From positions 24,381,799 to 24,445,798 of the forward strand of contig NC_087072.1 of the NCBI RefSeq assembly GCF_026151205.1: 64,000 bases of DNA, given 5' to 3'. This document shows positions 12,201 to 21,200 of this stretch, one piece after another. The stretch's first letter is position 1; each line of letters begins with the position of its first letter. The translations under genes were made by a program, and so were the position numbers. A model generated the notes under the pieces. That model made no database searches. It was given only the letters and a program-made list of their open reading frames with translations, and had not been told where the DNA came from. Origin of the DNA: Bolinopsis microptera (taxonomy: Eukaryota > Ctenophora > Tentaculata > Lobata > Bolinopsidae).

Positions 12201-15200
12201 CAGGATTTGACGAAGTCGCCCAACAGTTTGCCAGCATATTCCTAGAAGATGCTTGTTACAAAATATCAGACTGTCGTATAAATATACAACGATGTGGCTT
12301 GTACACCGCGATAGACCACAAACACGAACTGGTTCTGGAATTTTTCACCCAAATTTCCCCCATTGCAGCATTCCAACCTAAATTTACACCTCGGCTTACA
12401 CTTATTAAAGAAATTCCAAATTTGAGTAATGACATTTTATTTATCAATACGATCGGTATAATAAGTGACGCTGAAGACCCTTTCATTTACAGCGCAAAAT
12501 CTGGCAGACAAACTTTAAGACGAAATATAAAACTGGTTGATAGATCAGGCTATCCGGTTTGGCTTGCTGTGTATGGTAATCAAGCCAGTGAAATCAGTGA
12601 TGCTGTTCTTAATGAACAAGTTATTTTGATCAAAGATGTTAAAATTGTTAGGTTCGGTGAAAACAAATTCAATTTGCACATGTGGTTCCAAACTTCTATA
12701 ATGCTCATCGAACCTTCTGGTAAGAAAGCTGAGGATCTTCGTGTATGGTGGAAAGCAGAAAGGAACAACGAGAGGCAGAGATTGATGATAGGTCATGATT
12801 CCATCGACCCTGAAACTCACCAGACAAACTCCACACCTGCAACCTTAGTTACTGAATCTTTTGTTCAAGTTGAGGAGAGGATTAGTAGTTGTATTGCGAA
12901 GGGATCAAAAGGAGAAGAATATTTCAATCTGATAGCTGTGGCTACTATTATTAAAAGAGAAAACGTTATCTACGCAGGGTGTCCAGTATTATTATGTCGC
13001 AAGAAAGTTACCGAAATCACTCAACCTACTAGTTCTGGTAACCAACCTAGGTTGGGCTACTTCTGTAGGAATTGTAATGAGACTTATAATCATTTTAAAT
13101 ATGGGTTCGCCGTTAAACTCTTCCTTAAGGATTACAGTGGAGGTCGTTGGGTAACAATATTCAATGATGCGGCTGAAGAATTTCTTGGACAATCTCCTGA
13201 CGAATTGATAAAGCTTAGGGAGGATCTCAGTGGATTCGACTTCGAGCATGTCATGAATAAAAATCTATTTAAACGTTATGTTTTTAGACTCAAATCGTAC
13301 GTGAGCAACTTCTTTGAGGATCATAGGATTGAGTACAACGTCATTTCTTTGACGAAACCGGAACCAAGGTCCATCTCATATGGGTTAATAAAAGAAATAT
13401 TAACCTTGGAGAGTACCTGATATCCCATTACTCGGAGATGCAAATTGCTGGATGTTTCAAACTGTAAATGATTTTTATGCAAATAATGATTTTTATGTTC
13501 AGATTTTCAATTTTTGTATTAGCACTGCTGTTGCGAATTATTGAACAATTACGACTATATTATTTATATAATGCAGTTATGTTTGTCTGATAAATGTGAC
13601 ATCTTGTTTTTGAGTTTTTAATTGTATTCTTTCAGTTATCGTTTTTTTCTTCTATAAAGTGGGATATTTTAACCATATCTTTATTTCCGAGTCATGACCT
13701 TTTCGAAAGAAAGGAAGTCATTTAGAATACAACATTTTTTATGACAATTATTTAAGTGTAATTTATCAAGTTGACAAACATTTCATTCTGAATTTATACA
13801 TTTCATCCGATTCCCGAAAAACACAGTCTTACTTCTCGCCAGTGTAATCTATGCGCTAATATATATATAACTCAGATAAAAATATTTGATACAATCGTAC
13901 ACTGCCAATAATGTTCCACTTATGTACAGACCACTTAGGTATATACCGTACAAAGTTTAATACAAATCGTAACACAGTTGTAGTCTCAGAGCATAAAACA
14001 GTTTCCATAATTTAGTGAAAATGTTCCAGAACGTGATTTATTATATTATCAGGCAGTGGGAGGAGTTCTAACCAACGAGGAAACAGTTACCAGGAAAACA
14101 GTGACCAGGAAAGCAGTGACCAGGAAAGCAGTGACCAGGAAAGCAGTGACCAGGAAAGCAGTGACCAGTGTTATTGTAGTAAGCATTGGAGTGTCCGGAA
14201 TAATATCTTATTCCGCACGCACATGTCTACGTGGTGGCGTTCACGTGAAGCTTGGGACCATATGTTCGAATTATACGCAGAAATATCTGAAGATGATACA
14301 GATAGTGATGAAAGAGAAAGTCGCTCTGAAATGGAAGGAGAGGGATCACAAGAATTAATGGATTCAGATGGAGTCGAGTCTTTAAAGGACCAGTTAACTG
14401 AAAAAAAAGTTATCCTCATATTTTGACAGATTGTGACAAATAGCAAACTAAGCAACGAGTCGAAATTCCTAAATCTCTAACTGCTCTCTAACGCGTGTAA
14501 ATAGCGTTTGTATTATTTTGGTGATGACGTCACGAAGTCCCTCATTGCGCGCGCAGAGGCTCTGAGGAGCTCGCGTGACTGTATTTTACAGGTAGAAATT
14601 GGACATAATACACAACTTTAGAGTTAGACAATAAAAAGAGCTTAATTAACCGACACAAATGGTTCAAATTAGTAGATCATAAGAATCTTGAGATACTTAA
14701 AAATATAATCAAAGTCACTATATAGCTAGCTATATGATCTATTTTCCCATTCTGCTCAATCTTTTCTGCTCTAACAACACTTTGCTAGGTTTCTCAGCAG
14801 TATGAAACCTTTTCGGCACAACCTTACGCTTATATCTACCTAGGTCAATAGGAAGCTTGGTATTGCTTTTAACATGGTTTTGAACAAGTTCTAAAAATGA
14901 CTTCTTGTACGAAATATTGTCTCTAAAATAGTTATTTTTCAAAACATATTGTTTTTGAGCTCTTGAGTAGGCAACTTTAGTCCTTGGTTTTGAAGTCGTC
15001 CCTATTCTCAGGTTTTTGTTGTGTTCAATACAGACCAGCATCATCAGGACGATAGTAGAATCCATAGAAAAAGCTTTCCTTTTCGGCAAATACTTCAATT
15101 TGGCACAGTGGAGTGCTTCTAGTGCTCCGGTATTGAGGAATTTTGCGCACTTTTTCATGGAATTACACATTCTAGTATTAGTAATAACCTTAAACAGGGC

Positions 15201-18200
15201 CTCAAAGTCAGAATCGCCTATTTTAAACCACATCCCTTTCCTGCTCGCACCCTTTGTCAGTGTTTGATGCAAGCACTTTTGGTTGAGCTTGTCTAAAGTT
15301 GGAGGCTTAGGGTAAGGTTTGGTACCCTTTAATGTCTTAAACTGTTGGTGGATTTTTCTTCTGTTCCCCCACGCGTGAATATTGAGTACATGAAACAGTG
15401 AAGCGTGAAAAAGTTCCATTAAAAGTTCAGGGTTACCGTTACAGTTTTGAGCTGACCACCAGAAGTGGTTTACGAGGGAATTTTCCCATGACGCAATTTT
15501 TGGGTTTTTCTTGCTGGCTTTTTTAAACTTCTTCCTCAGGGATTTACCAAAATGCCAAATGTCATACGAATGTTGAACAGAGGGGTAACTTTCACGCATT
15601 AGTTTGCCGATCCCAATATGAGCATCCGTTACAAAACTAGTTATTTTCAACTGGTCCTCTTCTGTTAACATCTTGAGAATTTCTTCGCACGCATTCCGCT
15701 CTAGTTCCCCCTCATACTGGCCCTTCTGGATGGGTAAAAAGTCCACGATCCTATCAGTTCCACACTGCATGAGCGTGTATGTGCAAAATTTTGCACTATA
15801 CCCCGGACTATCGTATTGTGCGTCACCACAAATAGTCACTTCGTCACATTTTTTCAAGTCTTCGATTGTTTTAGTTCTCATCAAAGCATAATCCCTCGCA
15901 ATTACTGGATAGAGCCAAGTCTTGACTAATTTGTAGAACGCAGGTTTAGATAAAGGGGGAAGTTCAAGAAGCTTGAAAAATGTTTCAAATGTCGAATAAC
16001 CTAGCCCACTGAGTGTTGCAGCAGCGCTTAATCTAACGTTAAGGAGTGCGATACGATGTGGCATATCACCCGACCGCCAAACAAAGCTGTGTCCCATTAA
16101 GCACATACACTCCACTGCTACAGCAGACCCCGAATAGTTGGTTTTAATAGATTCAACTGGAGAACTGCAATGCAGACAGTATTTAAAGAGTTGCAGTAGC
16201 ATTTCAACGTCAACTATGACAGATTTCACGGGTGTTATCTTATTTATGTTTCGTTTTTGGCTTGTAAATGTTTTATTTACTGACATTGACAAAGCATTTT
16301 GATTCTGAGCACTATTTGTCGGAAGAAACGAATAATCTGCACTACCAGTGTATATTATATCACGATCATCTAACACAATTTCATCCTCTGAACCTAAACT
16401 CTGCACTACGGACTCGTTTTCTCTAATGTCCCGAACATTGTTACTTTTACAGCAATTACTGCATCTGAAACATTCTGTCTGAACATATACTGATTTCACA
16501 CGGGTTTTAGTCAAAGTAGTCTCCTGAACCTGATCTAAAATACTTGGACATACCACGTCTAAGCCAAGACTAACTGGAGTCGTAGGGGCAGAGGAAGTGC
16601 TACTGCTAGGGGTTCTTAGAGACACTATTGCTTGATCATTTTTATCTATCAAAGACTTATTAACGTTCAATAAGTTATCTATATGCTCGATTGGGTTTGT
16701 CATTGTGAGCCGACGTTTAACTCCCGTACGTTTAACTTTAAGGACTGGTGTGTTTATACTGCTGGTGTTACTAACTGCTGATGCTGGCCGTGGTGTTCGC
16801 CGCTCTCCTGTCTCCCGTATCGTGTTGGGTATAGCGTCAGGTTTTAGCAGTATCGGAATCCCCTTCCAATGCTCGGGGTCCTGGATTGTGGTGCGATAGA
16901 AGGTGGTCTGGACAAAGTCATCATCGCAAAAATGATCAGAGCATATTCGCATGCTTTTAAAATTCATGTGTGTCATTTCTCTGTCAATTCTAGAAACCCA
17001 CATTCTCGTACGTGAATAAGCCTTATTGTTCTCCAACGGAAACTTATAGAAGCGAATAAAGTTTCGGTAGCTGCTCTCATCCCGTCCAAGACGCTTAGTG
17101 CAGTTGTATGCGGCACAGAAACTCATGAGTCATTTATCTAAAATTAAGCTGTTAGTGTTCATGATCAACCTATGGCGACAATGTTTTACGTGAAATGTTA
17201 AAAGATCATAGTTTAAGAATTTTATAGATTAACATTTGTCATCTAGCCATCTCAGAATCAATCGCACCGTAATATATTATGGCCAAAGAATAATAGGGTC
17301 TCGAAAATTCTATAGTTTTTCAGTGGGTCGATTGACTGCAGTCTGCACTCGGTATTTAATTTTACCAGTAGTTTATTTATGGTAATACAATTAGGACGAC
17401 AACTATAGGTAAGTCAAATTCAAAACACACCGCATACCGTACACTTCAATCAGGTATTTGGTATCCCGGGTATTTTTGGCGGTAATTCGGTTCCCACGGC
17501 ACCATTCTGATAGGAGCTACTACTACTAGCTCCAATCGGAATGGTCCCGTGGGAACAGCCGTAAAATAGCCAGACTTCTTGTCTCCTGTACTGTCTAGCA
17601 CGTGTGGATTATACAGTAAGAAATTCCGCTATGCAATAAATATAATTGCTCTCGGATCAAACTCTTTTAGGAGAGCGGACTATTCGACTGCTCGTATTCT
17701 TCCGAACAGCTGTAATATTATATTACAGAGTTACACTCTGATCATTTATATTCAACTATTTAATATACATTATTGAGCGAGTGTAGTTGATCAAGTCAAA
17801 AGTTGAAGTTTGAAATACACCCTGACCCGTTTATCCGTTCATATATTATTACATAGTACATACAGATCCAAGATTTAGGCCTTTATATAGACTTTGAAAT
17901 TATAAGAAGCAAATAAAATTAAAATATTTTGAAAATGTCTTGGTTTTAGGAGTAAGAGTCTGAGTAGTAAGGAAGATTACGTACTACATTTACCAATGGC
18001 CAATGACTTGGACAACAATTCCACTGAGCATGACGTGCAAAGTGACTCAAGCTCTGCAGAAGTAACTTCTGATTCAAGTAGTGAGGAGGAAAACGAGAAC
18101 ATTCCGGATGACTGTGGGGTGATCAACAATTCAACATCCATCATGTACAGTTTGGCATTTGACCCCTATCGGCTAGATCTCAGTGACCATGATAGCGACC

Positions 18201-21200
18201 AAGAACTTTGTAAGGAGCAGGACTGTGACACAGATGAAGAGGACGATGACGTAGAAAATCGGTTGTGTGCTCCCGTTAGTGTTCACTCAAAAGATTGGTG
18301 TATTTGTGGGAAATGCGAAACACTACCTGAAGGGGAAGTTTCCTACTGTTGCTCTGACGTTAACGTTGTTCGAGACATGATGGAAACAGAAAATCAATGT
18401 ATAACTGAACACAGCAAATTTTGCAATTTTATTTTAAATAGAGACGCATTAGAAATGGCCACATATGGTCACAAAACTATTAGTTATCCGGATAAAGATG
18501 ACCAGGAGAGTTTCCACCAACTTCTACGCCATACAGCTTATAGATCCTTTCTAAATTTGTTAGAGTTTCATGGACTGGGGAAAAATAATCGGTACAGGCT
18601 CCCTGCGTGTGTAATCCAATCAATAAGAACCAAATATCCGAGCATTTCAAACGAGTACGTGGGTTTTAAAGAAAGCGAATTTTCATCTCAATCCAACTGT
18701 AATACACTTCAACAATTCTAGTTTCTATGCATTTGTAGTACTTACCCTACTTAGGGATCGTCAATGTCTATTTATAGTTCAATTCACCTAGATATTCGTA
18801 TATTATGTTTTGTTTTTTATTCAAATAAAAGTGTCTACTTGAATCATATACTCGGCTGAAAGCAACAACAACAACAACAAGGTGATAGCCAAAACTATAA
18901 GGATTTTGGAGAACTAGGGAAATAGTCATAATTCTAAAATTTGAGTGAGTTACACGTGTTTTATTGACAATGATAAACATTTGTAATGTATTACGCTATG
19001 CCGTGCGTTCTGGAGGTTAATAAAGAGTAGGAGTAGCGGTAACAAAGCAACAACAACAACAAGGTGATAGCCAAGACTATAAGGATTTTGGAGAACTAGG
19101 GAAATAGTCATAATTCTAAAATTTGAGTGAGTTACACGTGTTTTATTGACAATGATAAACATTTGTAATGTATTACGCTATGCCGTGCGTTCTGGAGGTT
19201 AATAAAGAGTAGGAGTAGCGGTAACAAAGCAACAACAACAACAAGGTGATAGCCAAGACTATAAGGATTTTGGAGAACTAGGGAAATAGTCATAATTCTA
19301 AAATTTGAGTGAGTTACAGGTGTTTTATTGACAACGATAAACATTTGCAACGTATTACGAGCTATGCCAGCGCGCATTGAGGGACTTCGTGACGTCACGA
19401 GGCCACAGCTTATTATTGTAATAACACGCGTTACACGTACGCTAGAGAGTTGGTTCTTTCGGCGATACGATTCTTTACCAGTTTGTCACAGCTGATTTAA
19501 ATCTTAGCCAAATTGGAGACTACAAATTTTTCAGTTAACTGGTCCTTTAAACGATGAATATTCGGACCACGATCAAAAAGAAGAAAATATGCAATGTCAA
19601 GATGGTTCAATTGAAATGAACTTGAACGATAAAGCAGGTCACAAATTTCCAGAAACTTCCACACCGACGAGTTCTTATACTCCTAGTCCCAGAACTGATC
19701 ATACTTATTGGCTCCGCTCCAAGAACACTAAAAAATAGAGAAGCCAATTGTTTTTGTATGGTTTCCCCTGAATAATTGTAATGGGATGAAACCAACATAT
19801 TTACTAAGCCATAAATCATTTGAATATGCCGCATAATTAGCTACTTGTACAGATACATTGCTCTGTTTCTAGATTCGTCACATACGAACAGATTTTATTT
19901 ATCCTGCCAGGACAACTGGACGATAACAATTTATCTCAAATACTTTAACATTGGACTGTTGAAATTTCCGTAAAATTAACGTTTTACCAGGTACAGCGGA
20001 TTTTATTTTAAGTTTTTAAGGATTGTTTGATTTTTAAATTTGTATCAAATTGTTTAAGTTATAAAATATAATTGTCATTGGTTTTTATGTAAATTGTTTG
20101 TTATCGTAACCATGATGCATTACTGTACACTGTAAAGTGTACTTCAGTTTTAACTATTAAACCATTGTTTTTGATATTATATTTCATACTCATTACTTTT
20201 ATCATAAAACTGTTCAAATGGTTTGTTTCATTATTTTTGCACACATTTTATTTACGAAATAAAATTATACGGGTGAGTAGTAAATTGAGTAGTAAATTGA
20301 GAAACATAGGAGACAGGGATTTATTGATATGCGTGAATGATAATTTTTCAACTGTCACAATTTCAAACACATCTCAACATTCAGGGTTTACGGACAGCGT
20401 GGACTGTGTCTACAACAAACTCACTGAGAATTCAGTTTACTGGTTTTCTGCCTTCCAAGTGAAGAGAAGAAAGTATTTCCAGTATTCCTTGATTAAAAAT
20501 ACCCTGGCAGTTCACTTTGGAGGGTTCTCAAGTGTTGAGCTGAGCTCAGAAGATGAAATTCCTGGGCCAAGTAATAGAGGGCCGAAAATCACGTACATTA
20601 AAATAAGCGAGGTTAAGAAAATGGATAGTAAAAAAGTGAATTATGTGAACGTGATCGGTATAGTTTTATCTATCGGTTCCATTCAGGCTCACTTGACACA
20701 GAATTCTAAAAAAGATACCAAGAAACGATCCATTACAATAATGGACAGTACAGAAAGGACAGTACAAATAGTGTTATGGAGTGATAATGTTAACAAGATA
20801 ACAACAAAACAGTCAGTTATATCAGTAGAAAATGCTAAAGTTTGCCATACCCAACAACATGGAATTACGGTGCATGTTTGGTTCAGATCAAAGTTATGCC
20901 TTGACCAAGACACACAGGACGCCAAAGATCTTTTACAATGGTATAATGACTCATTCTTAACAGTATCAGATGGGTCTTTTGAGGATTTGTAAGATTTTAA
21001 CCCCCCGAATTATGTCCCAATTTGAGTTTTTAAAATTTGTATTGTGTATCCGAATGAAATTTTTTGTTATAATTGTTTTTATCCAAATGTAATAGCAGCG
21101 TTTTTATCTAAAGAATTTTATTATAACTTATTTACCACGATTATATCAATATATCATATAACGAAATTGTATTTTTAACATTTTTATTACATTTATCCGA

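Larger units (their letters stand above)
14386..19546. mobile_element. complete autonomous-looking Kolobok DNA transposon (TTAA)
   Basis: The 5161-bp element is bounded by TTAA on both sides (14382-14385 and 19547-19550), the target duplication typical of Kolobok and piggyBac superfamilies. Its ends are inverted: AGGACCAGTTAACTGAAAAA on the left and the complement ending CAGTTAACTGGTCCT on the right. Diverged but alignable inverted repeats extend about 170-190 bp, including TGACGTCACGAAGTCCCTCA. It carries two divergent genes: a full-length THAP/DDE transposase (minus) and a P2X7-ballast-like protein (plus). It also has a hairpin between their starts and three 182-bp tandem repeats near the right end. 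The transposase frame is uninterrupted, so the element looks young. Confidence 0.9.
14053..19738 (+). pseudogene. coding exon split by the Kolobok insertion
   Basis: After an acceptor at 14051-14052 a frame is open from 14055 to the transposon edge at 14385. Removing the element and one TTAA copy lets the same frame continue from 19550 to a TAG at 19736-19738. The left part has a five-fold SDQESSDQ-type repeat, a CYCSKHW motif, [13 protein letters not shown] and then an acidic Ser/Glu-rich tract. The right part continues acidic ([13 protein letters not shown]) and ends [11 protein letters not shown] do not recognise the protein. An RPA1-like exon lies 650 bp downstream, so this could be a 5' part of that gene, but nothing proves it. 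In its present state the reading frame is destroyed. Confidence 0.6.

Noticed and set aside
11781-13420. RPA1-like gene as part of a Helitron
   Set aside because: No Rep/HUH nuclease, helicase, TC start or CTRR-hairpin end was seen nearby. A diverged cellular paralogue is simpler.
18768-19398. Three minus-strand frames of 70-88 residues with the same protein sequence
   Set aside because: They are the 182-bp tandem repeat translated; they lie antisense in the transposon end.
20165-20384. Hydrophobic N-terminal extension of the second RPA1-like frame
   Set aside because: It precedes a good acceptor (CATTCAG) at the conserved exon border and has no ATG at its start, so it is intron read-through.
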